Shown here: one piece after another, positions 16,021-23,867 of the stretch | Layout of the letters: each line of letters starts with the position of its first letter | Numbering within the stretch: the first letter of the stretch is position 1 | DNA from: Hyphomicrobiales bacterium | GTDB lineage: Bacteria; Pseudomonadota; Alphaproteobacteria; Rhizobiales; Beijerinckiaceae | Assembly (NCBI GenBank): GCA_900473415.1 | Contig: UCLR01000031.1 | Coordinates: forward strand, 1-35,150 | Length of the DNA stretch: 35,150 bases | Reading direction: 5' to 3' | The notes under the pieces: model-generated | Seen by the model: the letters and a program-made list of their open reading frames with translations, nothing else | The model's database searches: none | What the model was told of the DNA's origin: nothing | Position numbers and translations under genes: made by a program

Positions 16021-18840
16021 ATGGCCGTGACAGTCGCGAAGGAAACCCAGTCAGCCCCCGACACCGAGGTGCTGGCGGAGGAACTGCTGACCCGCATCGA
16101 GCGGGCGCGCCGCGAATCCCGCGACGACCCCTTCGGCAATCCTGTCCTGCGGGTGACGCTCTGGCTGACCCGGCTGATGGATCGCGGCGAGCTGACGCGC
16201 GAGGGTGTGGGCGAGCTGGTGCGCCATCTCGGCCGGCAAGCCCTGCGGCAGCGCGCGACGCGGGTCTCGCGCTATGTCGGACTGGAGAAGGACGAAGAGG
16301 CCGTCTTCGCGGGGTTGGCCGGTGAGGTCGCGGCGCAGGCCTCCTCTTTCGCGGATTACCAGCAGGCAGTGGAACGCGTGCGCTTCGCCGCCGTGTTCAC
16401 CGCGCATCCGACCTTCGGGATGGCGCGCAGGCTCTGCCATGCGCTGGCCGATCTCGCTTCGGGCGGCACGCAGGGGCAGGCTGTCCTCGACGAGTCCGGG
16501 CTGAGCTTCCGTCCTGACGGCCGGATCACCTTGCAGGACGAGTTCGAGCAGGCGCGGTACGCGGTGCGCCATGCGCGCGACGCCATCGATCGCCTGAACG
16601 CCGCGATCTTCATGACCGCCCGCGAGCGCTGGCCCGAGCAATGGACTGAACTCGGGCCAAAGCCAGTCACACTCGCCTCCTGGGTCGGCTGCGACACGGA
16701 TGGGCGCACTGATATCGGCTGGTGGGATACGTTACGCTACCGCCTGGAATCGAAGCGCGGGCAATTCGCGCGCATCCTGGAGAAATTGCCGGAGGTTCCG
16801 GCGGCGGAGGGTGTGCACAAGCTGGTGAGCGAGGCGTTGGCGGCGGTCGAGCGGCAGCTCGCATTGGCCCCGGAGATATCGACGCAGCCCTCGCTGCCGG
16901 CGCTGCAGGCTTTCGCCCTGTCTCTGGTGCATGAGCGCGAGACGGCGCTGCCGGAAGCCTCCCGCCTGATCGCGGCGCTCGATGCGGCGCTGGACGAGGC
17001 TTCCGATGACGCGACCAGGCTGACCCTGGCGCTGATCCGGGCGGGCAGCCTGGCGCACGGGGTCTCGATCGCCCTGCCGCATTTCCGGCTCAACGCGTCG
17101 CAGCTCCACAACGCGCTGCGTTCCGTCATCCCGCTGGAGGAGGAGCCGAGCCAGCCGGCGCAGCGGCGCGCCTTCCTCGCCGCTGCCAATGCGGCGCTGG
17201 CCGAGGTCGAGCCGGTAGCGGTGGATTTCGGGGCGCTCGCTGCCGAACGTGCCTCGGCCACGCGGATGATGATGACGACCGCGCAGATCGTGAAGCATCT
17301 CGACGGCTCGAAGCCGGTGCGCTTCCTCATCGCGGAGACGGAGACGGGCTACACGCTGCTCTGCGCGCTGTGGCTGGCGAGCCGCTTCGGCATCGCCGAC
17401 CGCATCGAGATCTCGCCGTTGTTCGAAACCTCGGATGCGCTGGAGCAGGGGCCGCGCATCATCGATGAGGCGCTGCGCAGCCCGCATTTCCGCGACTACC
17501 TCAAGAGTCATGGGCGGCTGTGCATCCAGTTCGGCTATTCCGACTCCGGCCGCTATATCGGGCAGGTGGCCTCGACCTTCTGGGTTGAGCGGCTGCGCAT
17601 CCGCATCTGCGAGCTTTTGAGCCGCTACAAGCTCGAGGATGTCGAGCTCGTCATCTTCGACACCCATGGCGAGTCGGTGGGGCGGGGCGCCCATCCCGAC
17701 AGCCTCGCCGACCGGCTGGCCTATCTCGACCCCGCCTTCGCCCGGCAGGCCTTCGCCAAGGCCGGCATCCGCACGGTGCGGGAAACGAGTTTCCAGGGCA
17801 GCGACGGCTATTTGCTATTCGGCACGCCGCAGCTTGCCGGCGCCACCGTCGGGCGCATTGCAGAAGCCGTCCTCGCGCCGGCCGAAAGCGCGTCCGACCC
17901 GATTTATGACGAACCGGACTTCGCCAGCGAGTTCTTTCAGACCGTGCGCGAGGAGATGAACGTACTGGTCGACGATCCGGGCTATGCGGCGCTGATCGGC
18001 ACCTTCGGCCCCTCGCTACTCGACAAGACCGGCTCGCGCCCGGCGGCGCGGCAGAGCGACGCCGGCGGGCCGACGCGCATTCGCCACCCGCGCGAGCTCA
18101 GGGCCATTCCCAACAACGCCATCCTGCAGCAGCTCGGCTGGATGGCGAACAGCCTGCACGGCATCGGCCACGCCGCCTCGCGCTCGCCCGACCTGTTCCG
18201 CCAGATGCGGGAGCGCTCGGAGCGTTTCGACCGCGCCTATCGGCTCGCCGCCGCCGCGATGGCGAACAGCGATCTCGACGTCCTGCGCGCCTATCTCGAC
18301 TCGCTCGACCCCGGCAGCTGGTTCGATCGCGCGGGTCGGACGGAGCGGGAAGGGCGCCGCGAGGAGCTGCTGGCCGTCGCCGAGGCGCTGTCGCGGCTGG
18401 AACTGGCGCCGTCGCTGCGGCGGCTGTTCTGGCGCCTCTCGGCGGATGCGCTGAAGCTCAGGGTGGTGGCGCAGGATGCGCCGCAGATGCCGGCCAGGCT
18501 CGTCGCCCTGCACGCGCTGAGGCTCGCGGCCATGCATCGCATCTGGCTCGGCTTCGCGCATATCCCGGATTTCCGCCCCCATGCGGGGCTGACGCGCGAG
18601 GCGTTGGTCGAGCGGCTGCTGCGGCTCGACGTGCCGGCCTGCCTCGCGCTGATGGCGGAGATATTCCCGCAGGCGCCTGACCCGACGATCGGCCTCGATT
18701 TCGGCGAGCCGCCCGGTCCTCGCGAGGGCGGCACCTATGAGGCGCTGCACCGCGACCTCTTCGCGCCGATGCTGGAGCTGTTCGATCTGGTCCGCGAGAT
18801 TTCCGGCGCGATCCAGCATGAGATCGGCGCCTTCGGCTAA
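16021..18840 (+). CDS. Phosphoenolpyruvate carboxylase homologue, divergent
   Basis: A 939-residue protein of PEP carboxylase size and overall pattern. The N-terminal active-site motif appears as FTAHPTF with His129 (usual form TAHPTE). GYSDS is kept at 505-509, but the following conserved Lys is Arg511. The mobile-loop motif, normally FHGRGGSVGRGG, is DTHGESVGRGAH at 547-558, which is two residues shorter and lacks the first Arg. RAIPNNAILQQLGW replaces the usual RAIPWIFSWTQ, and the C-terminus is GAFG, not the standard NTG end. The fold is probably the same, but bicarbonate-dependent carboxylation of PEP is uncertain. The start at 16021 follows GGAGGGG; a GTG at 15946 lacks a site. Confidence 0.85.
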   Translation: MAVTVAKETQSAPDTEVLAEELLTRIERARRESRDDPFGNPVLRVTLWLTRLMDRGELTREGVGELVRHLGRQALRQRATRVSRYVGLEKDEEAVFAGLAGEVAAQASSFADYQQAVERVRFAAVFTAHPTFGMARRLCHALADLASGGTQGQAVLDESGLSFRPDGRITLQDEFEQARYAVRHARDAIDRLNAAIFMTARERWPEQWTELGPKPVTLASWVGCDTDGRTDIGWWDTLRYRLESKRGQFARILEKLPEVPAAEGVHKLVSEALAAVERQLALAPEISTQPSLPALQAFALSLVHERETALPEASRLIAALDAALDEASDDATRLTLALIRAGSLAHGVSIALPHFRLNASQLHNALRSVIPLEEEPSQPAQRRAFLAAANAALAEVEPVAVDFGALAAERASATRMMMTTAQIVKHLDGSKPVRFLIAETETGYTLLCALWLASRFGIADRIEISPLFETSDALEQGPRIIDEALRSPHFRDYLKSHGRLCIQFGYSDSGRYIGQVASTFWVERLRIRICELLSRYKLEDVELVIFDTHGESVGRGAHPDSLADRLAYLDPAFARQAFAKAGIRTVRETSFQGSDGYLLFGTPQLAGATVGRIAEAVLAPAESASDPIYDEPDFASEFFQTVREEMNVLVDDPGYAALIGTFGPSLLDKTGSRPAARQSDAGGPTRIRHPRELRAIPNNAILQQLGWMANSLHGIGHAASRSPDLFRQMRERSERFDRAYRLAAAAMANSDLDVLRAYLDSLDPGSWFDRAGRTEREGRREELLAVAEALSRLELAPSLRRLFWRLSADALKLRVVAQDAPQMPARLVALHALRLAAMHRIWLGFAHIPDFRPHAGLTREALVERLLRLDVPACLALMAEIFPQAPDPTIGLDFGEPPGPREGGTYEALHRDLFAPMLELFDLVREISGAIQHEIGAFG

Positions 18841-18914
18841 GCCTTCCGTTGAAACACGCGCCGATCCCATTAGGTTGACGGGCAGGGAAACGCCGACCGG
18901 AAGGGGCACCGGAC

Positions 18915-20480
18915 ATGGCCGTCAGCAGCTTCGATGCCGCCGGCGCGCGGATCACGATCTTCCGCGCGCTGCTTCAGACCGTGGCGAAGCACGGTCGCAA
19001 GCGGATCGCGTTCGAGGACCCCGAGCGCAAGCCGGTCAGCTACGGCAATCTCGTGCTGGGTGCACTCGTGCTCGGCCGGAAGCTCGCCGCGATGACGGGG
19101 GCGCGCGAGCATGTTGGCGTGCTGCTACCCAATATGCAGGGCATGGGCGTGACGCTGTTCGCGCTCCTGGCCTATGGCCGCGTGCCGGCGATGCTTAACT
19201 TCACAGCGGGTGTCCGCAACCTGAAGGCGGCTGGCGAGCTCGCGCAGCTCAAGACCATCCTGACCTCGCGCCGCTTCGTCGATCAGGGCAAGCTCGACGA
19301 GGAGATCGCTGCGCTCGGCGAGGGCCGGCAGGTCGTCTATCTCGAAGACGTCCGCAAGCAGATCACCAGCCTCGACAAGGCGCTAGGCGCGCTGATGAGC
19401 CTGGTTCCGGGGCTGGCGCACCGTCAGCACGAGGCCGGGCCCGACGATCCGGCCGTGATCCTCTTCACCTCGGGGACCGAAGGCAAGCCGAAGGGCGTGG
19501 TGCTGAGCCATGCCAATATCGTCTCGAATGCCCGGCAGGTCTTCGCCCATGCCGCCGGCGCGATCTCGGAGCGGGATGTCTTCATGAACCCGCTGCCGGC
19601 CTTCCATTCCTTCGGGCTGACCGCCGGGATGATGGTGCCGCTGCTGCACGGCATGAAGGTCGTGCTCTATCCGAGCCCGCTGCACTACAAGCAGGTGCCG
19701 AAGCTGATCCGCGAGACGAAAGCGACCTTCCTGCTCGCCACCGACACTTTCTTGCAAGGTTACGCGCGTGCTGCAGATGCCGACGACCTCAGCAGCGTGC
19801 GCTACGTCGTCGCCGGCGCCGAGCGGGTCAAGCCCGAGACACGGCGGATGTGGGAGCCCTACGGCACGACCATCCTCGAAGGTTATGGCTGCACGGAATG
19901 CTCGCCGGTGCTCGCCGTCAACACGCCGGCCGCCATCCGCGACGCGACCGTGGGCAAGCTCCTGCCTAGTATCGAGGCGAAGCTGGAGCCGGTCGAGGGC
20001 ATCCACGAGGGTGGGCGGCTGACCGTGCGCGGTCCGAACGTCATGCTCGGCTATCTCGACGCCGAGCAACCCGGCCGCGTCGTCCCACCCGAAGGCGGCT
20101 GGCACGACACCGGCGATATCGTCGTCCTCGACGATGGCTTCGTCGCGATCCGCGGGCGCGCCAAGCGCTTCGCCAAGCTCGGCGGCGAGATGGTTTCGCT
20201 GGCGGCGGTCGAAAGCATGATCGCGAAGATCTGGCCCGACCAGAACCACGTCGTCGTTGGCCTGCCGGATGCGCGCAAGGGCGAGCAGCTGGTCCTCGTC
20301 ACCGAGAAGCCCGATGCCGACCGTGCGGCCTTGCAGGAGGCGGCGAAGGCGGAGGGCTTCCCCGAGCTGTGGGTGCCCCGCGCGATCCTGGTGACGCAGG
20401 CGATCCCGGTGCTCGGCAACGGCAAGATCGACTATGGCTCGACACGCGAGCTTGCTGCGTCCCGGCGCTCGCTGCTGTAA
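18915..20480 (+). CDS. AMP-forming acyl-CoA/acyl-ACP ligase (Aas C-terminal-like)
   Basis: A 521-residue member of the adenylate-forming superfamily, which activates a carboxylate with ATP and passes it to a thiol. Core motifs are present: the P-loop-like FTSGTEGKPKGVVLSH, EGYGCTECSP, and HDTGD followed by IRGRAKRFAKLGGEMVSL. The C-terminal catalytic Lys is in GNGKIDYG. The overall form, with a short N-terminal domain, resembles the ligase half of Aas (acyl-ACP synthetase), so a fatty acid is the likely substrate. It starts 74 bases after the PEP carboxylase-like gene on the same strand and may share its transcript. Confidence 0.88.
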   Translation: MAVSSFDAAGARITIFRALLQTVAKHGRKRIAFEDPERKPVSYGNLVLGALVLGRKLAAMTGAREHVGVLLPNMQGMGVTLFALLAYGRVPAMLNFTAGVRNLKAAGELAQLKTILTSRRFVDQGKLDEEIAALGEGRQVVYLEDVRKQITSLDKALGALMSLVPGLAHRQHEAGPDDPAVILFTSGTEGKPKGVVLSHANIVSNARQVFAHAAGAISERDVFMNPLPAFHSFGLTAGMMVPLLHGMKVVLYPSPLHYKQVPKLIRETKATFLLATDTFLQGYARAADADDLSSVRYVVAGAERVKPETRRMWEPYGTTILEGYGCTECSPVLAVNTPAAIRDATVGKLLPSIEAKLEPVEGIHEGGRLTVRGPNVMLGYLDAEQPGRVVPPEGGWHDTGDIVVLDDGFVAIRGRAKRFAKLGGEMVSLAAVESMIAKIWPDQNHVVVGLPDARKGEQLVLVTEKPDADRAALQEAAKAEGFPELWVPRAILVTQAIPVLGNGKIDYGSTRELAASRRSLL

Positions 20481-20493
20481 TGCCATAATCATC

Positions 20494-21165
20494 ATGCTCT
20501 TACGCGCCATGATGATTCCGGCCACGATCCTCGCCACGTTGCGGGTCGCTACGCTCGCACCCGTTCTCTCCTTCGCTAACCCCGCCGATCTCGCCGCTCA
20601 GTCGCCCGGCTCGACCTATGTCCGCCGCGACGAATGCATCGAAGCGGGGCTGTTGACGGCAGATCAATGCGAATTCGCCTATCGCAACGCCCGCGCCGAA
20701 TTCGAGCAGCGTGCGCCGCGCTATGCGTCGCGCGCCGCCTGCGAGCGCAGCCACAAGCGCTGCGGTGCCCAGATTGTCTCGGCCGGCGGCTGGGAAGCCT
20801 TCGGCAAGGGCGGCGCGAGCTATGTTCCGCGCTTCATCGGCGTTCGCGTCACGGGTGAGGGCGCCGCGCGGCGGGCGCTGCCCGTCGTGGAGGGCGGCAC
20901 CAAGGTCGCCTTCGTCGGGCGGCCGGTGACGGAGCTTCAGGACAAGGTGACGGGCCGGCAGGGCGTGATTGGCCTCGTCAGCAATGCAGGCCGTGGCGCC
21001 CATCGCCACGCGGGCCAGGGCTCAGGCACCTATACGAAGCGGGGCGACCGCGACGACACGGTGCCGGTGCCGATGGAGGAGAAGACGATCGGCTCCGACG
21101 TGCCACCCGGGCTCTATGTCGATCCGGACGGGGTCGAATGGTACAAGCCGGCGCATCGGCGCTGA
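20494..21165 (+). CDS. DUF1190 family protein (YgiB-like)
   Basis: A 223-residue protein of the DUF1190 (YgiB/UPF0441) family of unknown function. After a hydrophobic N-terminal segment (about residues 1-35, likely a signal or anchor) comes the family core with conserved cysteines: YVRRDECIEAGLLTADQCEFAYRNA and YASRAACERSHKRCG. A Gly/Arg-rich C-terminal half ends in a segment with DPDGVEWYKP. Start choice is uncertain: ATG at 20494, 20509 or 20512 are all possible and none has a strong ribosome-binding site. It lies 13 bases after the ligase gene and is followed by tRNA-Leu. Confidence 0.75.
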   Translation: MLLRAMMIPATILATLRVATLAPVLSFANPADLAAQSPGSTYVRRDECIEAGLLTADQCEFAYRNARAEFEQRAPRYASRAACERSHKRCGAQIVSAGGWEAFGKGGASYVPRFIGVRVTGEGAARRALPVVEGGTKVAFVGRPVTELQDKVTGRQGVIGLVSNAGRGAHRHAGQGSGTYTKRGDRDDTVPVPMEEKTIGSDVPPGLYVDPDGVEWYKPAHRR

Positions 21166-21226
21166 GCACTTCGCATCGGCGCCAGGCTTGCGCCGGCCGC
21201 GCCCGCCCGCTATCGCTGTCCCGCCC

Positions 21227-21311
21227 GCGGACGTGGCGAAACTGGTAGACGCACGAGACTTAAAATCTTGCACTTTCGGGTATGCGGGTTCGACTCCCGC
21301 CGTCCGCACCA
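21227..21311 (+). tRNA. tRNA-Leu (anticodon TAA)
   Basis: A full cloverleaf can be drawn. The acceptor stem is GCGGACG (21227-21233) with CGTCCGC (21301-21307). The anticodon stem is CGAGA/TCTTG around the loop CTTAAAA, with TAA at 21261-21263. The T arm GCGGGTTCGACTCCCGC and an encoded CCA (21309-21311) are present. A short variable arm is as expected for this isoacceptor. Bases 21294-21310 recur at 30158-30174, so the 3' end serves as an attachment site. Confidence 0.97.
21294..21310 (+). repeat. Left attachment repeat within tRNA-Leu
   Basis: CTCCCGCCGTCCGCACC covers the 3' side of the T stem and of the acceptor stem. It matches 30158-30174 at all 17 positions in the same orientation. Confidence 0.75.
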
Positions 21312-21432
21312 GATTGATAAATAAAGAAAATTCCATATTTTGAACGGGATTTCGCGTTGGTGTAGAAACGGCTGTGTCAACCGTTTGTCAACAGCCGTGA
21401 CAGGGTTCGCGCACGGAACAACTCCGCGCCGG

Positions 21433-21687
21433 CTAGACCTTCCAGCCGACCACCAGCGCCAGCCTCGCCCGCGCACCATGGCCTGGCTCGCGCTTGCGAT
21501 AGACCAGATCCCGGAAGGTTTCCGGCGTCGAGCCGCAGCGCGCCGCGGCTGCCGCGACGCCGATCGCGGCGAGCGTTTCCTTGACCGCCTCGCGCAACGC
21601 CGGCGACGACCCGGCATCGAGCAGCGCGCCGAGCGCATCAACGCCACTGACCGGAGCAAGCCCGGATGCCGCGCGGAGCGCTCTCAT
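21433..21687 (-). CDS. Small hypothetical protein with HTH-like C-terminal half
   Basis: An 84-residue protein that I do not recognise by family. The C-terminal half, IGVAAAAARCGSTPETFRDL followed by VYRKREPGHGARARLAL, has the spacing and residue pattern of a helix-turn-helix. The start codon overlaps the stop of a preceding 32-codon frame (ATGA), which suggests translational coupling. It is located just inside the left end of the island, where phage-type regulators are often found. It could instead be a remnant; codon use is like its surroundings. Confidence 0.4.
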   Translation of the reverse strand: MRALRAASGLAPVSGVDALGALLDAGSSPALREAVKETLAAIGVAAAAARCGSTPETFRDLVYRKREPGHGARARLALVVGWKV

Positions 21688-21782
21688 TCAAGTGCGGCGA
21701 GGCGCCGCTCGAGGTCGGCCAAGCACGCTTCCAGACTGCTGGGAAATAGTCTGTCGCTGACAATTGCTGCGGCACCAGCCAT
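21684..21782 (-). CDS. Very small reading frame upstream of the HTH-like gene
   Basis: A 32-codon frame, starting MAGAAAIVSDRLFPSSLEA and ending ADLERRLAALE, a short amphipathic helix. Its TGA overlaps the next ATG. A stop lies in frame a few codons before the ATG, so it may be the tail of a broken gene. Only the overlap and the helix-like composition support it. Confidence 0.2.
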   Translation of the reverse strand: MAGAAAIVSDRLFPSSLEACLADLERRLAALE

Positions 21783-21829
21783 GCCCTCGAGACGTCATCG
21801 CAGGTCATCAGCCCAATGCCGACGCCGCA

Positions 21830-21970
21830 TCATCGGTGGCGGCGCTCACCACGCGCCGGCCGATCGATGCAGGAGCGAGAGGCCTTCAGCGTGCGGGCGA
21901 TTTGGGCACGGCGCAGCCACGACGATTCAAGACCGACGATCAACGCGGCGAAGTCGGGCGTGTGCGACAT
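21830..21970 (-). pseudogene. Truncated HTH-type regulator remnant
   Basis: A 46-codon frame beginning MSHTPDFAALIVGLESSWLR and continuing RAQIARTLKASRSCIDR, which resembles the first helices of a Cro/XRE-type DNA-binding domain (Q-I-A-R-x-x-x-x-S-R-S). It stops soon after the recognition-helix region, too early for a full domain, so it looks truncated or frameshifted. With the two frames downstream it suggests decayed phage-type DNA at the island's left end. Confidence 0.25.
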
Positions 21971-21999
21971 GCGATTTTGTAGTGCTGCTTAAGCTCGCC

Positions 22000-22022
22000 A
22001 AAAACCGTCCTCGTTCAGGACG
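22000..22022 (-). terminator. Rho-independent terminator (minus strand)
   Basis: Stem CGTCCT (22006-22011) with AGGACG (22017-22022), five-base loop. On the minus strand the stem is followed by GTTTTT. It would end transcripts coming from the methyltransferase gene whose stop is at 22291. Confidence 0.6.
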
Positions 22023-22290
22023 AAAATGGACCTGTCGATGAGCAGACCCTCTTAAGGTAGCAGATTGGGTGAGAGGCGGACGCTCGCAGTGAATCCGACC
22101 AGGTGCCGGATTGCGCCGCTAGCGGACGTTGGCTCGTTGTCCGGAAGCGGACGCTTGGCGTTGCGGAGCGGGAGGTCTGCTCAACGCTAAGCGGGCATGG
22201 GCCGAGCGGTGAAGGTTTCGGACTGCGCGGTCGCGACACGCCGGTCTAGCTCGCCGCCGAAGAGCGCTGATCGGCAGGTTGGCGCGTGGT

Positions 22291-23046
22291 TCAGGCGGCT
22301 TCGGCCAGCTTGCGATAGAGCAGGGCCTCGGCGCCGGCCTCGGCGATCAGCCGGTCGTCCCGCCCGTACTTGGCCGTCTCGGGCAACCGCGCAGGCAGCT
22401 CCGCGGCAGCGGCGTAGCGTTTCGATGCCGCCGTATCAGTGAAGCGGAAGTTGCTGTGCTGCAGCAGCAGCAGGCCGCCCGTCGTCAGGTTGCGATCGAA
22501 GTCGGCGATCGCCGCCTCGAATTTCGCGAAACTCAGCAGCGGCGTGCAGCGGGCAGGAAGCTGTTGGTTCAGTTCGGTGCGCTGAAGCACGGCCATGCAG
22601 ACGATCGCGTCGAAACGCGCCTCGCCTGGCGGCCCGATTCGACCGGAATGGATCAGGAGCACAGCCGTGCCGGCGAGGCGCCGTCGCGCCAGGGCGATGC
22701 TGTGGCGGTTGATGTCGATGCCGACGAAGACCGCGTCGGGAATAAGCGCCCGCAGACTCTCGATCTCCTCGCCGCTGGAGCAGCCGAAGCACAGGATCCG
22801 TGCCGCGCGCCGGTCGGCAAGGGCGCGTGCCAGACCCGCAAAAAGCACCGGGTAGCGGCCGGGCATCGTGTAGCCGGTTACCTGGAACAGATCCGGCGCC
22901 CGCGCCCGGCGCAGATGCCATTCCGACCGATAGCGCGCATCGAGGCAATAGCGCAGCACCCGTGCCAGCGGCACGGCGCCCGGAAGCCGCTTGAGCCGGG
23001 GTTTCAGACGATCCAGCGGCCGGACGAGAGATCGGTAGAAGCTCAT
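22291..23046 (-). CDS. Class I SAM-dependent methyltransferase (lasso-cluster border)
   Basis: A 251-residue methyltransferase with the Rossmann-type sequence ILCFGCSSGEEIESLRALIPDAVFVGIDIN: motif I FGCSSGEE, then the acidic end of strand 2. A later IVCMAVLQR and GGLLLLQHSNFRF fit the following strands. It is divergent from the PqqD gene, with about 100 bases between the starts, so the two could share a control region. The position inside the island suggests it may methylate the lasso peptide, but this is inference; the substrate could be unrelated. Start alternatives: ATG 23046 (chosen, begins MSFYRSLVRPLDR) or ATG 23082. Confidence 0.75.
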   Translation of the reverse strand: MSFYRSLVRPLDRLKPRLKRLPGAVPLARVLRYCLDARYRSEWHLRRARAPDLFQVTGYTMPGRYPVLFAGLARALADRRAARILCFGCSSGEEIESLRALIPDAVFVGIDINRHSIALARRRLAGTAVLLIHSGRIGPPGEARFDAIVCMAVLQRTELNQQLPARCTPLLSFAKFEAAIADFDRNLTTGGLLLLQHSNFRFTDTAASKRYAAAAELPARLPETAKYGRDDRLIAEAGAEALLYRKLAEAA

Positions 23047-23145
23047 CCCCGCCCGCTGCCGGTGGCCCGCTTGCCGTGCCATATGCCAGCCGGTATGCCT
23101 TTCGCCTCAAGCACCGCGCTTGTCCGACTGATGGTTTGAGACTGC

Positions 23146-23424
23146 ATGATGACCCGCGACTCGCTCGTTTGCCGCAAGAGCGACATTCTCGCTGCCGAAG
23201 TCGGAGGGGAAGTAGTGCTCATGAGCGTTTCCCAGTGGCATTATTTTGGCCTGAACGCCATTGCGACCGACATCTGGAAGCGCTTGGAGCAGCGTCAGAC
23301 GGTCGCCGCGCTTTGCGCCGGGCTTGCCGCCGATTATCAGGGTGATGCGGCGCAGATCGAGCGCGACGTGATCGAACTTCTCGACCGGCTGGCCGAACGG
23401 AACCTGCTGGAGCCGACCGGATGA
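23146..23424 (+). CDS. PqqD-like RiPP recognition protein (lasso B1)
   Basis: A 92-residue protein of the PqqD family. In lasso-peptide systems such proteins (B1) bind the leader of the precursor and present it to the B2 peptidase and the cyclase. The typical pattern is visible: an N-terminal beta region (CRKSDILAAEVGGEVVLMSV), the core SQWHYFGLNAIATDIWKRLE, and a C-terminal helix ending IERDVIELLDRLAERNLLE. ATG 23146 and ATG 23149 are both possible. Its stop overlaps the start of the B2 gene (ATGA), beginning a four-gene coupled operon. Confidence 0.9.
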   Translation: MMTRDSLVCRKSDILAAEVGGEVVLMSVSQWHYFGLNAIATDIWKRLEQRQTVAALCAGLAADYQGDAAQIERDVIELLDRLAERNLLEPTG

Positions 23425-23867
23425 AGGCGCTGCCTACGGGTCGCCTGCGGGATCGACTGCGCATTGTCGAGGCCGCATTCCTGTTCGGGGCCTATCCGCT
23501 CGTCACATATTTCGTCTCCGTGCCGCGTCTGCTTGGCCTCACCGGAATCGCTGTCTTGGCGCCGGAGGAAGCGGCGGCTCCGGCGGCGGCCCACGCCGCG
23601 CGCGCGGTCGGGCGCGCCGTCGAGGTTGCTGCGCTTCGCCTGCCCTGGCGACCGCTATGTCTGCCGCAAGCCGTGGTTGCGGGCCTGATGCTGCGTCGGC
23701 GCGGTTATGATGCCTGGCTCTGCTTCGGCGCACGCAGGGGCGATGACGGCCTGTCCGCCCATGCATGGCTGGTGCTTCCGGGGCCCGGAGGTGGCATCGT
23801 CTGCGGTGGGGCGCCGGTCGCCGGGCTCAGCCCCTTCGGGCATCTCCCGGAGATGCAGGCCAAGTGA
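23421..23867 (+). CDS. Lasso-peptide leader peptidase (B2, transglutaminase-like fold)
   Basis: A 148-residue protein of the lasso B2 family (McjB C-terminal-like, Transglut_core3), which cuts off the leader peptide using a Cys-His-Asp triad. Cys80 is in RPLCLPQAVVAGLMLRRRG and His114 in SAHAWLVL, both well placed. The third position is unclear: where the family usually has Asp in a VxVDG turn, about 12 residues after the His, this protein has LPGPGGGIVCGG with no acidic residue. It overlaps the preceding PqqD gene by four bases and the following kinase gene by four bases (GTGA). Confidence 0.9.
   Translation: MKALPTGRLRDRLRIVEAAFLFGAYPLVTYFVSVPRLLGLTGIAVLAPEEAAAPAAAHAARAVGRAVEVAALRLPWRPLCLPQAVVAGLMLRRRGYDAWLCFGARRGDDGLSAHAWLVLPGPGGGIVCGGAPVAGLSPFGHLPEMQAK

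Larger units (their letters stand above)
21312..22290. other. Gene-poor left end of the island
   Basis: The first 40 bases after the tRNA are unusually AT-rich. An inverted repeat ACGGCTGT/ACAGCCGT (21368-21375 and 21391-21398) follows and contains TGTCAAC twice (21375-21381 and 21386-21392); these could be recombinase arm sites. Minus-strand small reading frames lie at 21433-21970 and are listed separately. A minus-strand terminator is at 22000-22022. From 22040 to 22290 I see no convincing gene, only three copies of GCGGACG (at about 22076, 22122 and 22148). Confidence 0.5.

Noticed and set aside
22015..22239. A 74-codon minus-strand frame upstream of the island's left terminator
   Set aside because: Its product is Ser/Pro/Arg-rich without any pattern and overlaps the terminator hairpin; it resembles spurious frames in repeated intergenic DNA.
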